From Actinomadura oligospora ATCC 43269 (GTDB lineage: Bacteria; Actinomycetota; Actinomycetes; Streptosporangiales; Streptosporangiaceae), in assembly GCF_000518265.1 (NCBI RefSeq), contig NZ_JADG01000020.1, positions 1 through 64,000 on the forward strand: a stretch of 64,000 nucleotides of DNA, written 5' to 3'. The notes below the pieces were generated by a model. The model was given only the letters and a program-made list of their open reading frames with translations, was not told the DNA's origin and did no database searches. Both the position numbers and the translations under genes were made by a program. Shown here in pieces: positions 6,583 through 16,159 of this stretch (position 1 is its first letter; each line of letters begins with the position of its first letter).

Positions 6583-9500
6583 CCGCCGTGGGCGTCGGCA
6601 AGTCCGTAGCGAAACTCGTCCTCGGCCGCGTGCTCTCCGGCCGGACGTCCCGTCTGGACCGCTCGTCCGACCTGGTCGACCTCATCAGGGTCGGCTACGC
6701 GGACGAGCTGAGGCGCCGCAAGGCCGTCTCCCAGTTCGAGGACATCGCCACCGCGGTCGCCGACCGCCTCCTCAAGTTCTGCCGCGCCGAATACCGCGGC
6801 CTCACCGACAACGACCGCGAAGCGGTTCTGGCCCAGATCGTCCTCACCCTGGACAAGGCCGACCTCTCCGACGCGGCCTTCCTCGCGGACGACGCCGACC
6901 CGGTCAAACTGGCCCGCCGCCTGCGCCGATCCCTTCCCGCGCGCGAAGCATCCTTCCAACTGGGCGAAGCGGGCGGACGCCTCTACGAAGTCGCTCTGGA
7001 CGAGTGCTGCGACTGCCTGGCCCGCGTCCTCACCCACCTCCCCCAGTTCGCACCCCGCGCCTCGGCCGAGTCTCTGTCCCGCCTCTCCGGCTTGGCCGAA
7101 CAGGTCGAAACACTGCTGGCCCGCATGCCTGCCCGTTCCCTGACCGCCCCTGAGGGAATCGGCGAGGACGGCGAGTTCACCCGCCGCTACCTGTCGTCGC
7201 TAAGCGAAGGCCTCGACACGCTCGAATTGTTCGGCGTCCGCTTCGAACGGTTGAGCCGTCCTAGGACGAGCCTCAGCGTCGCCTACATCAGCCTCAACGT
7301 CTCCCAGGAGCACGAGAAGGCCCGGCAGCGGCAGGAACCCGTCCCGCGCTCCGAATGGCGCGAGGAACGCGCTGGCGGGACCGTCCGCATAGAGACCGTC
7401 CTCAAGGACCACCGCCTCCTCCTCGTGCGCGCGGAAGCGGGCGGCGGCAAAAGCACCCTCCTCCGCTGGCTCGCCATAGCCGCCGCCCGAGGCTCCTTCT
7501 CGGACGAACTGGCCGACTGGCGCGGCTTGGTCCCATTCCTCATCAAGCTCCGCAGCCATGCCGGTGGCAAGCTCCCGTCCCCCGAGGAGTTCCTGGACGA
7601 CACCGCTGGCAACCTCGCCGGACTGATGCCACGCGGCTGGGTCCACCGCGTCCTGTCGTCCGGCCGCGCCCTGGTCCTGGTGGACGGCGTCGACGAGATC
7701 ACGAACTCGCAGCGGCAAGCCGTCCGTGAGTGGGTGGGCCGCCTGGCGGGCGACTTCCCCGGCATCCGCGTCATCGTGACGTCCCGCCCCGCCGCCGCAG
7801 CCGCCGACTGGCTCCGGGCCGAAGGCTTCGGCACGGCCTTCCTGGAGCAACTCAGCCCGGCCGACCTGCGCGAACTCATCAGCCACTGGCACACGGCCGT
7901 CCGCGACTGCGCCGATCTGCCTTGCGAACCCGAACGCCTCCCCGGCTACGAATCCCGCCTCCTGGCCCGCTTCGAAGCGGCTCCCCACCTGCGCACCCTG
8001 GCGTCCACGCCGCTCCTGGCCGCGATGCTCTGCGCCCTGAACCTGGACCGCGAGTCCCTCCCCCGCGACCGCATGGGCCTCTACTCGGCCGCCCTGGACC
8101 TGCTCCTCGAGACCCGCGACGCCAAACGCGGCGTCCCCAGTGCCCAGACGGTGGCGCTGGAGAAGGACCAGAAGATCCGCATCCTCCGCGACCTGGCCTG
8201 GAGCCTGTCCACCAGCAACCGCGTGGAACTCCCGAAGCCCATGGTCGAACGCCTCATAGCCGACCGCCTGGCCGCGATGCCCAACGTCGGCGCGACCGCG
8301 CCCGACGTCCTGGACGCCCTCCTGCAACGCAGCGGAGTCCTCCGCGAGCCGGTCCCCGGACGGATCGACTTCGTCCACCGGACCGTCCAGGAGTACCTGA
8401 CCGCGCAGCACGCGGCGGACATCGGCGACATCGACCTGCTCGTCCGCGAAGCCCACCGCGATCAGTGGCGCGAAACCGTCATCATGGCCGCGGGCCACGC
8501 CAACGAACCCCTCCGCCGCGACCTCATCACCGGCCTGCTGACCCGCATCGACACCGAACCCCGCCGGGCCCGCCGCCTGAAACTCCTCCTGATCGCCTGC
8601 CTGGAAACCCTCCCGTCCATCCCAGCCGACCAACGCCCAGCCTTCGACCGCGCCCTGAAAGACCTCGTCCCACCCCGAGACGAATCCGCCGCCCGCTCCC
8701 TCGCCACAGCCGGCGACCCCGTCCTGAACGCCCTCCCCGACTCCCTGAGCCCCCTCTCCCCGAAAGTCGCCCAGGCGACAGCCCAGGCGGCCTGGATGAT
8801 CAACGGCCCGAAAGCGCTCGAGGTTCTGTCCCGCTATGCCCCGGACGCGCGCTTCGAGGTGTCGACCGAGCTGGCCAACGCGTGGAACTACTTCGATGAC
8901 GCGGAGTTCGCGGACCGAATCGTCCGCTTCATGCCGTCCGCCGCCCTGCTCCGGGTGGACAGCGCCGATCGCCTGCGCGCGCTGCTCGCGCTCCCTCCCC
9001 GCGAGCAGTTGAACGTGTACCTGGACGACGCCTCGGAGCTCGACCTCCTCGCCCATCACCGGCTCTCGCTGACCTGGCTGCTGCTCTACGGCCCCAGGCC
9101 CACGGCCATCGATCCGAGACGCCTGCCCGAGATGCCCAACCTCACACGACTCACCCTGGGCGCGACGATCGAGGTCAGATCCGTCGAGTTCCTTGATCTG
9201 ATGCCAGCGGTGCGGGACCTGCGACTGTGGAACTGCGTCCCCCTTGAGGACTTCTCCCCGCTTCAGCGGTTCGAGCCCATGCGCACGCTCGTGCTGCACA
9301 ATGCGCAACGTCTGTCCAGCGCGGGCCAACTCCCCTCGCTCGCCAAGACCGAGGTCCTGGGCTTGGGCAACCTCAAGTCCAGGGAGGTTCTATGCCACGC
9401 CCTCAGCAGTGCGCCCAACCTCGAAACGCTCTACCTCCCGGCCCTTCCCTGGGCCGACGTTCCGGCCTTGGTCCCCGACCTCCCCCTCGACTACCTCGAG

Positions 9501-9878
9501 CTTGACGGCTGCGAGCAGATCCAGGACTTCTCCCCGCTCGCCCGTTTGAAGCAACTCACGCAACTGAGCCTGTCCGACACCCAGGTCAGCGATCTCGACT
9601 GGGCCCGCGGCCTCGACGCCCTTGAGATCATCCACCTCAGTCGATGCCCCGACCTCGGCGACCTGTCTCCACTGGCTCACCTGCCGCGCCTCCGCGAGCT
9701 TTATCTCCTCGGCAACACGGACCAGCCCCTCGACCTGACGCCCTTCGCCTCGACCCGCGGCCTGAACATCTACGTCACCGTCGGGCAGGCACTCATCGGC
9801 GAAGCCCCGTTGGGGCGTCGTCTGAAGAGGCTGAACGCGCCGGTGAGCGCGCCGATGCCTGCCGGCCTCTGGATATGA
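6567..9878 (+). CDS. NACHT-domain NTPase with C-terminal leucine-rich repeats (bacterial NLR-like)
   Basis: An 1103-residue STAND NTPase with the layout of an NLR. Residues 1-270 are mostly helical and resemble the N-terminal helical domains of bacterial NACHT proteins, with no recognisable nuclease or protease effector. The NACHT core follows: P-loop AEAGGGKSTLLRWLA (about 289-303), Walker B ALVLVDGVDEI (about 368-378), and VIVTSRPAA as the sensor strand. A winged-helix/helical arm carries FVHRTVQEYLTAQHAA near 615. From about 850 to 1075 there are irregular leucine-rich repeats such as LTQLSLSDTQVSDLDWARGL and LRELYLLGNTDQPLDL. Bacterial NACHT proteins with this plan are known antiphage sensors, so immune sensing is the leading inference; a regulatory role is possible. 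Probably single and leaderless (GATACT 6 nt before the ATG). It converges on the subtilase gene at 9980. Confidence 0.8.
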   Translation: MSVELAAVGVGKSVAKLVLGRVLSGRTSRLDRSSDLVDLIRVGYADELRRRKAVSQFEDIATAVADRLLKFCRAEYRGLTDNDREAVLAQIVLTLDKADLSDAAFLADDADPVKLARRLRRSLPAREASFQLGEAGGRLYEVALDECCDCLARVLTHLPQFAPRASAESLSRLSGLAEQVETLLARMPARSLTAPEGIGEDGEFTRRYLSSLSEGLDTLELFGVRFERLSRPRTSLSVAYISLNVSQEHEKARQRQEPVPRSEWREERAGGTVRIETVLKDHRLLLVRAEAGGGKSTLLRWLAIAAARGSFSDELADWRGLVPFLIKLRSHAGGKLPSPEEFLDDTAGNLAGLMPRGWVHRVLSSGRALVLVDGVDEITNSQRQAVREWVGRLAGDFPGIRVIVTSRPAAAAADWLRAEGFGTAFLEQLSPADLRELISHWHTAVRDCADLPCEPERLPGYESRLLARFEAAPHLRTLASTPLLAAMLCALNLDRESLPRDRMGLYSAALDLLLETRDAKRGVPSAQTVALEKDQKIRILRDLAWSLSTSNRVELPKPMVERLIADRLAAMPNVGATAPDVLDALLQRSGVLREPVPGRIDFVHRTVQEYLTAQHAADIGDIDLLVREAHRDQWRETVIMAAGHANEPLRRDLITGLLTRIDTEPRRARRLKLLLIACLETLPSIPADQRPAFDRALKDLVPPRDESAARSLATAGDPVLNALPDSLSPLSPKVAQATAQAAWMINGPKALEVLSRYAPDARFEVSTELANAWNYFDDAEFADRIVRFMPSAALLRVDSADRLRALLALPPREQLNVYLDDASELDLLAHHRLSLTWLLLYGPRPTAIDPRRLPEMPNLTRLTLGATIEVRSVEFLDLMPAVRDLRLWNCVPLEDFSPLQRFEPMRTLVLHNAQRLSSAGQLPSLAKTEVLGLGNLKSREVLCHALSSAPNLETLYLPALPWADVPALVPDLPLDYLELDGCEQIQDFSPLARLKQLTQLSLSDTQVSDLDWARGLDALEIIHLSRCPDLGDLSPLAHLPRLRELYLLGNTDQPLDLTPFASTRGLNIYVTVGQALIGEAPLGRRLKRLNAPVSAPMPAGLWI

Positions 9879-9938
9879 AAGCTCCCGTTTCGCCCCTTCA
9901 GGGCTGAACGGATGCGCCGCTCGCCTGTGTCGCGCCGG

Positions 9939-9972
9939 GCGGGCGGCCGCGGTGGTCTCCGCAGCCGCCCGC
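9939..9972. terminator. Hairpin between converging genes
   Basis: GCGGGCGGC (9939-9947) pairs with GCCGCCCGC (9964-9972), with extra pairing possible in the loop. It lies between the stops of the NACHT gene and the subtilase gene and can serve both directions. Confidence 0.55.
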
Positions 9973-9979
9973 TTTCAGA

Positions 9980-12900
9980 TCAGCTGAGGCCGTAGGCGCG
10001 GATGACCGTCTGCTTCAGTGAGGTTCCCTCGTCGTTGGACACGTTGATGCGGAGCGAGACGTAGCCGTCGGGGCTGGACGGGTGGGTCAGGGACGCCGTC
10101 CAGCGGTCGTCGCCGGTCGCCGTCACCTTGGCGGGTTGCCAGGTCTTGCCGTCGTCGTAGGACGCCTCGACGGTGGCGTGGGTGAGGCGCGGCGGCGAGG
10201 CGGGTGTGCTCAGACGCCCATCCGTGATGCGCAGGGCCAGCTCGAACGGGAGTCCGGCCGGGGCTCGGTTCTTCTGGTCGAAGGCTCCGTCGACGCGTGC
10301 GGCGAACATGGGCGGCTCCTCCATGGTCGCCAGGGTCGGGGTGTAGGGGAACGTCCACTCGGTCTCGGAGTGGGTGCCGAGGGCCGTCCAGGACGCGTTG
10401 CGATCAGCGGTCGAGCGGACGGTGTAACGCCCCTCGCCGGACGGTGTGGTCACCCGGACGCTGTCGGAGTCCGCCGCACCCAGCAGCTCACCGTTGCGCC
10501 ACACCTCGGTCTTCGCGGTCATCGGACCGCTCAGCATGGTCCGGGCGTCGGACGACACGAGGGGATAGGCGTTGAACACCATCGGCTCGTCCTTGAATTT
10601 GCGGATCCCACCGCCGACCGAGCCCAGCGCGGCGACGTTCCAGTGAAAGGCCGTGCGGCCCGGCCTGTCCGTGGACGGCGCGGTCCCGATGTTCCAGAAC
10701 TGGTCGCCGTTCACTGTCCCGCTCAGCCAGCGAGACCAGCTGAGACCGGGGGACGCGGTGTAGAGCTCGGTCCTCCGTCCGGGCATCGGGACGGAGGACG
10801 TGCCGTAGCCCGCTCCGAAGATGACACCCGGCACCTTCGCGAAGGTCTCGCGCAGGCCGGTGAGCGGACGGTCGGAGTGGTACACCGAGTCCACCGCCGC
10901 GAGCTGCGCGTCCGCGACCCGGTAGTCCAGGTCGTCAGGAATCCGGTGATCGACCAGGCGTTGCAGGTGATACGCCCGAGGCCCCTTGGGCTCGGCCAGG
11001 TTCGCCACGTGATAGAAGCCGTACTGACGTCCGGCGACCGCCGCGGTGGGCACCGCGGAGAAGCCGCCCGTGCCTTCGGAGGTCACTCCGAACGCCTGCT
11101 GGACGCCCGCGACCGTCTCGGTGACGCCGATCTCGTCATAGCCCGAGCGCACGGCCGTCCGGCTGTCCACCTGGACCGCGATCCGCTTGGCCCGGCGGGC
11201 GTCGGCGGTGATCGCCACATCGCGGTCACCCACGATCACCTCAGGATAGGAGAACAACGCCTGGTCCTCGTTCCCGGTGGGAACCACTGCATTCACCGAG
11301 TACCGTCCGGCGGGCACTCGCGCCACCACGCCGTTACCGCTGTAGTAGTTCTCAACCGGTTCACCCGTGGCCAGGTTGGTCAGGGCCATCCACGGCAGCG
11401 TCTCCACGGTTGTCCCGGCCGGGTTTCCGTTGCGGTCGATCCCGGCCAGCCGGATCTCGTGCGACGGAGCCTCACGGACACCGCCGACGGCCAGGTGCAG
11501 CACTTCCTCGCCCCCGCGCGTGGCCGTCAGGCCGCCGCCGTACCGGCCCACGACGCCCTTGCCAGGATCGGTGGAGACCGTGGCTTCAGCGGTGCCACCG
11601 GCAGGGACATCCAGTGCGGCAGGACTGACGGTGAACATCCCCGAAGGCGCGGCCTCACTGTCCGGGCCGGTCACCTTCAGCGCCAGGTCCAAGCGAACAG
11701 GCGCGTCGCCCTCGTTGCGGAACTGAACCTTCCGGTTCCCGGCCGCCCGCGTCAGGTCGAACGAGAGGCTGCCCTGATCGGCGAAGACCCGGGCCGCCGC
11801 GGCCCGGCCCACGTCGATCCGGCCGGTCCCCTGGGCGAACACGGAGACATCGCTCTTCGGCTTGGCCGTCGTCATCAGTGCAGCCTTGACCTGGGCGGCC
11901 GTCCATCCAGGGTGCTCCTGGAAGAGGAGGGCGGCGGCCCCCGCCGTGTGCGGAGCAGCCATCGAGGTCCCGCTCGCCGTCGTGTAGCGGTCGTTCACCG
12001 GTTCGCCCATGGAGGTGCCCGCGGCCCGTGCCGCGGTGATGTCGACCCCCGGAGCGATGACGTCGGGCTTGATCGCCCCGTCGCCGACGCGCGGCCCCCG
12101 ACTCGAGAACTCGGCGACGGCGTCGTCCGCGTCGGCGGCCCCGACGGTCAGCGCCGCATCGGCGATCCCGGGAGCCGACACCGCCCGATCCGCCCCGTCG
12201 TTCCCGGCGGCGACGACGAACAGCGTGCCGGTGCTCGCCGTGAGCGTGTTCGCTGCCGCCGACAGCGGATCGGTGCCGTCGCTGGGGAGCCACGCGCCGA
12301 CGCTCATGTTCACCACGCGGACGTGCTGCTGCGCGATCCAGTCCATCCCCGCGATCACGGACGAGATGCTGCCCGTGGCATGGTCGTCCAGCACCTTGCC
12401 GACGACCAGCCGGGCATCCGGCGCGACGCCCCGGTACTTCGTATCGGCGACGCCGTCCCCGGTGATGGTCGAGGCCACGTGGGTTCCGTGCCCGTTGCCG
12501 TCACGGACGTTCCCGGCGCCGGTGAAGTCGCGCTCCGCGACCACGGCCCCGGCCAGGTCCGGATGGGTCGCGTCGATGCCGGTGTCGAGAATGCCCACCG
12601 TGACGTCCTTGCCGGTGTATCCGGCCTGCCACGCCGCCGGCGCGCCGATCCGGGGGACGCTCTTGTCGAGCGTCGCGCGCACCTTGCCGTCCAGCCACAC
12701 GTGGCCGATCCCCGGGGCCAGCGTCCTCTTACCGCCCGTCAGGGACGCCCACACCGACGCCGCCTTGTCCTTACGGGCGGTGAGCGCCGTCCCGTTCAGC
12801 GCCGCGAGCGGCCGGACACCGCTCACCCCGGCCGGAGCCACGGCCCGCTCCTTGGACGTCCCGCCGACGATCAGCGGGATCTCCTTCCGGTCCGCGTCCC

Positions 12901-13243
12901 CGTACCCGTCCTTCAGCAGCCGGGTCACGTTGAACAGCGCGGGGTCGACCCGGCCCGCCATCACCATCGGGGCGACATCGGACGGGACGACCGTCAGCTC
13001 CCCTGCCCGGGCCTTCCGGTAGAAGGCGATGTTCTCCCGCCCCGCGCCGGCCTCCGCCCGGACGAGCTGTTTCCCGTCCGGACCGGTCACGACGTGCACG
13101 CGGTCGCCCGTCACCAGGGTCAGGACGGAGTCCCGCCCTCCCGCGCCCTTCGCCTCGTCGGCGAACGCCGCCGCACCTCCGCCGGGCGGCACGACCGCCG
13201 CCCCCATCACGAGTGCGACCGCACCCTTGGCCCATCGCCTCAT
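9980..13243 (-). CDS. Secreted S8-family subtilisin-like serine protease
   Basis: A 1087-residue exported protease. MRRWAKGAVALVMGAAVV followed by a small-residue stretch ending AFA is a Sec signal peptide, cleaved near residue 29. The catalytic triad is intact: Asp in VGILDTGIDATHPDL (about 223), His in GNGHGTHVAST (about 255) and Ser in ASGTSMAAPHTAG (about 424). The long C-terminal half is beta-rich and probably serves substrate binding or surface attachment; no sortase signal or membrane anchor is seen. The ATG at 13243 was chosen over the one 10 codons upstream because AGAGGAG lies 8 nt before it and it opens directly with the signal peptide. Single gene, divergent from the DHA2 pump. 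Confidence 0.9.
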   Translation of the reverse strand: MRRWAKGAVALVMGAAVVPPGGGAAAFADEAKGAGGRDSVLTLVTGDRVHVVTGPDGKQLVRAEAGAGRENIAFYRKARAGELTVVPSDVAPMVMAGRVDPALFNVTRLLKDGYGDADRKEIPLIVGGTSKERAVAPAGVSGVRPLAALNGTALTARKDKAASVWASLTGGKRTLAPGIGHVWLDGKVRATLDKSVPRIGAPAAWQAGYTGKDVTVGILDTGIDATHPDLAGAVVAERDFTGAGNVRDGNGHGTHVASTITGDGVADTKYRGVAPDARLVVGKVLDDHATGSISSVIAGMDWIAQQHVRVVNMSVGAWLPSDGTDPLSAAANTLTASTGTLFVVAAGNDGADRAVSAPGIADAALTVGAADADDAVAEFSSRGPRVGDGAIKPDVIAPGVDITAARAAGTSMGEPVNDRYTTASGTSMAAPHTAGAAALLFQEHPGWTAAQVKAALMTTAKPKSDVSVFAQGTGRIDVGRAAAARVFADQGSLSFDLTRAAGNRKVQFRNEGDAPVRLDLALKVTGPDSEAAPSGMFTVSPAALDVPAGGTAEATVSTDPGKGVVGRYGGGLTATRGGEEVLHLAVGGVREAPSHEIRLAGIDRNGNPAGTTVETLPWMALTNLATGEPVENYYSGNGVVARVPAGRYSVNAVVPTGNEDQALFSYPEVIVGDRDVAITADARRAKRIAVQVDSRTAVRSGYDEIGVTETVAGVQQAFGVTSEGTGGFSAVPTAAVAGRQYGFYHVANLAEPKGPRAYHLQRLVDHRIPDDLDYRVADAQLAAVDSVYHSDRPLTGLRETFAKVPGVIFGAGYGTSSVPMPGRRTELYTASPGLSWSRWLSGTVNGDQFWNIGTAPSTDRPGRTAFHWNVAALGSVGGGIRKFKDEPMVFNAYPLVSSDARTMLSGPMTAKTEVWRNGELLGAADSDSVRVTTPSGEGRYTVRSTADRNASWTALGTHSETEWTFPYTPTLATMEEPPMFAARVDGAFDQKNRAPAGLPFELALRITDGRLSTPASPPRLTHATVEASYDDGKTWQPAKVTATGDDRWTASLTHPSSPDGYVSLRINVSNDEGTSLKQTVIRAYGLS

Positions 13244-13607
13244 CGGCCGGGCTCCTCTCTGATCGTCGATCACCAGGAAGTGGTGCGAGATCGACGGATG
13301 TTTCAGAGGAGATCGGAGATTTCGGAAGAGGCCGGATCGACCACGCTCCGCGAGCGCACGGGCACCTTGCGAGACGGTGAGGGTGTGGTGTAGCGAAGGT
13401 CACATTCACCTGGGAACTCCAGGACCTCCCAGGACGCGGCGAGCTGCCGGAAGTGTCGTAGGTCGCTGGAATACTCCGTGAACCTGCCGGGTTTAATGGT
13501 TCGCGAAAGTGTCAGTGACTGCACTATTTTGGCGCGGTCGATCCCCGGACCACCCCGTGTCCGTTCACGCTGCCCGTGCGCGCGGGCCCAACGATTGGAA
13601 GATTCTC

Positions 13608-15158
13608 TTGACCGCTCCCGCGTCTCCCCGGACGACGGACGGCCCTCCTGAGGCGGGCGCCTCGAGCGGAGGTCTCGATCGAGGCGTGCTCGCGGTGGCC
13701 ATGGTCGTCGTCCTGGGCGCGATCATGTCCATCCTGGACGTGACCGTCGTCAACGTCGCACTGCGTCATCTCTCCGAAAGCTTCAAGACCGACCTGGGCA
13801 CGATCCAGTGGGTCGCCACCGGCTACACGCTGGCGCTCGCCACCGTCATCCCGGTCACCGGCTGGGCCGCGTCGCGGTTCGGCACCAAGCGGCTGTACAT
13901 CATCTCGATCATCCTGTTCGTCGCGGGCTCCGCGCTCGCGGGCACCGCGTGGGACGCGCCGTCCCTGATCGCGTTCCGCGTCCTGCAGGGTCTCGGCGGC
14001 GGCATGATCATGCCCGCCGGCATGACCATCCTGACCCAGACGGCCGGTCCGCAGCGGGTCGGCCAGGTCATGAGCATCGTCGGCATCCCGATGCTGCTCG
14101 GCCCGATCCTCGGCCCGATCCTCGGCGGCTACCTGGTCGACGACGTGTCCTGGCGCTGGATCTTCTACATCAACGTGCCGATCGGCGCCGTGGCCGTGGT
14201 CCTCGCCGCGCGCATCCTGAAGAAGGACGAGCCGGGCAAGGGCGAGAAGCTCGACTTCCTCGGCCTGATCCTGCTGTCGCCGGGTCTCGCCGCGCTGATC
14301 TACGGCCTGGCGACCGGCGCGGAGAAGAACGACTTCGCCCGTCCGGACGTGCTGGCCACCACGGTCGGCGGCGCCATCCTGGTCCTGCTGTTCGGCTTCC
14401 ACGCGCTGAGCAAGCGCAACGCCGCCCCGCTGATCGACCTGCGGCTGTTCAAGCGCCGCTCGGTCGCGGCGGCGGCGGGCACGATGGTGCTGTTCGCCTG
14501 CGCGTTCTTCGGCGCGATGCTGATCCTGCCGCTGTACTACCAGTCGATCCGCCACCAGAACGCGCTGCACGCCGGCCTGCTGCTGGCCCCGCAGGGCTTC
14601 GGCGCGATGATCACCATGCCGGTCGGCGGCAAGCTGACCGACAAGCTCGGCCCGGGCAAGGTCGTCCTGGTCGGCCTGGCCACGGTGATCATCGGTGTGG
14701 CGGCGTTCGCCACCCAGATCAGCGTCGACTCCTCGTTCTGGGCGCTCGGCGGCGCGCTGTTCGTGATGGGCATGGGCATGGGCATGACGATGATGCCGAC
14801 CATGTCCGCCGCGATGCAGACGCTGCAGCACGCGGAGGTTCCGCGGGCGAGCACCGCGCTGAACATCATCCAGCAGGTCGCCGGCTCGGTCGGCACCGCG
14901 TTCATCGCGGTCCTGCTGGCCACCCAGCTGAAGGACCGCGGGCTCCCGTCGGGCGGCGACCAGGCCCAGCAGGCCGCCGCGATGGCGAAGCTCCCGCCGG
15001 ACGTCCTGGCGCAGATCCCGCACAAGATGGCGGACGCGTTCCAGACCACCTACTGGTGGTCGGCGGCGCTGCTCGTCCTCGCCTTCATCCCGGCGCTGTT
15101 CCTGCCGCGCCGCAAGCCGGAGAACACCGACATCGAGGCCCCGATGCCGATGCACTGA
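13608..15158 (+). CDS. DHA2-family (EmrB/QacA) MFS drug exporter
   Basis: About 516 residues with 14 predicted membrane spans; proton-driven export of drugs or metabolites. Motif D1-like LDVTVVNVALRHL lies in span 1, the antiporter motif C region MLLGPILGPILGGYL in span 5, and WRWIFYINVPIG follows, all typical for DHA2 pumps. A methionine-rich strip MGMGMGMTMMPTMSAAMQ lies in a late span. The TTG at 13608 was preferred because GGAAGA sits 5 nt upstream; the same frame opens with a GTG at 13509 that would add 33 atypical residues. The substrate cannot be inferred. It ends before a strong hairpin at 15215. Confidence 0.85.
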   Translation: MTAPASPRTTDGPPEAGASSGGLDRGVLAVAMVVVLGAIMSILDVTVVNVALRHLSESFKTDLGTIQWVATGYTLALATVIPVTGWAASRFGTKRLYIISIILFVAGSALAGTAWDAPSLIAFRVLQGLGGGMIMPAGMTILTQTAGPQRVGQVMSIVGIPMLLGPILGPILGGYLVDDVSWRWIFYINVPIGAVAVVLAARILKKDEPGKGEKLDFLGLILLSPGLAALIYGLATGAEKNDFARPDVLATTVGGAILVLLFGFHALSKRNAAPLIDLRLFKRRSVAAAAGTMVLFACAFFGAMLILPLYYQSIRHQNALHAGLLLAPQGFGAMITMPVGGKLTDKLGPGKVVLVGLATVIIGVAAFATQISVDSSFWALGGALFVMGMGMGMTMMPTMSAAMQTLQHAEVPRASTALNIIQQVAGSVGTAFIAVLLATQLKDRGLPSGGDQAQQAAAMAKLPPDVLAQIPHKMADAFQTTYWWSAALLVLAFIPALFLPRRKPENTDIEAPMPMH

Positions 15159-15214
15159 CGGGTCTCCCGTCACCGGCGGACCGTCCGCGACCAGCGGACG
15201 CCCGTCACGAGGAC

Positions 15215-15257
15215 GCCCCGGCGTCCGGCCCCCCTCACAGGGACCGGACGCCGGGGC
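15215..15257. terminator. Strong bidirectional hairpin
   Basis: GCCCCGGCGTCCGG (15215-15228) pairs perfectly over 14 bp with CCGGACGCCGGGGC (15244-15257). It lies between the converging stops of the DHA2 pump and the dienelactone-hydrolase-like gene. Confidence 0.75.
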
Positions 15258-15308
15258 TTCCCGCTTTCTCGTCACCCCGCGCGCGAGCTCACCGCCCGCG
15301 TAACCCGG

Positions 15309-16073
15309 TCAGGCCAGCTCGGCGGCGAAGAACTCCCGGACGCGCCCCCACGAGTCCTCGGCGGCGTCCTTGTCGTACATCTCGCGGCCGGGGAAGAAGA
15401 AGGCGTGCTTGGCGCCCGGATAGACGACCGACTCGTGCCGGACTCCGGCCGCCGTCAGCTCCTCGTCCACGCGCCTCCGCTGCTCGGCGTCGATGACGTG
15501 GTCGAGTTCGGCCCAGAACAGCAGCATCCGGCCGCCACCGTCGGCGATCTCCCGCGCCGCGACCTCCACCAGCGGCTCGGGACGGCTCAGCGCGGTCCCG
15601 GCGACCGACAACCACCCCGGGTAGTAGATCGCCGCAGCCGTCAGCCCCAGGCGGGCGGTGCCGAAGAAGGCGACGTGCCCGCCCAGGCTGAACCCCAGCG
15701 CGCCCGCCTTCGAGCCCCCGTTCGCCTCCGCCCGCGCGAACGCCAGCGCAGCGCTCAGATCGTCCGCGACGTCGTTGCGCGTGAGCCGGCCGATCATCTC
15801 GAATCCGCGCTGCCGGTTCGCGTCGTTCTCCTCCATCCCGGACGCGCCCTCGGTGCCGAACCGGTGGTAGATGTCGGGAGCGATCGCGACATGGCCCAGC
15901 TCCGCGACGTTGCGGACCATCTCGCGCACCTCGCCGGTCAGCCCCCACAGTTCGGAGCCGACGAGCACGACCGGACGCGTCTCCGCGTCGTCCGGACGCG
16001 CCAGGTAGGCGGTCATCCGGCCCGAGCCGCCGACCTCGATCTCGACCTGTCGTGCAGTGATCTCATAGGACAT
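15309..16073 (-). CDS. Dienelactone-hydrolase family alpha/beta hydrolase
   Basis: A 254-residue alpha/beta hydrolase. The nucleophile elbow reads GALGFSLGGHVAFF, with Ser near residue 128 instead of the Cys found in true dienelactone hydrolases, so it is a serine esterase-like member. Asp in WAELDHVID (about 190) and His in PGAKHAFFFPG (about 223) complete the triad. The last segment, DKDAAEDSWGRVREFFAAEL, is characteristic of the family. The ATG at 16073 opens the conserved MSYEITARQVEIEV; the frame stays open upstream but without family similarity, and no good ribosome site is seen. It reads in the same direction as the acyl-CoA synthetase upstream, 86 bp away. Substrate unknown. Confidence 0.82.
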   Translation of the reverse strand: MSYEITARQVEIEVGGSGRMTAYLARPDDAETRPVVLVGSELWGLTGEVREMVRNVAELGHVAIAPDIYHRFGTEGASGMEENDANRQRGFEMIGRLTRNDVADDLSAALAFARAEANGGSKAGALGFSLGGHVAFFGTARLGLTAAAIYYPGWLSVAGTALSRPEPLVEVAAREIADGGGRMLLFWAELDHVIDAEQRRRVDEELTAAGVRHESVVYPGAKHAFFFPGREMYDKDAAEDSWGRVREFFAAELA

Positions 16074-16159
16074 GGAGTGATCATGCTGGCGACGCCAGCT
16101 CCCCCGCACGCCGTTTTGCCCTGAGCGGATCACCCACCCCGGGCCCTGGCCCACCCGCG

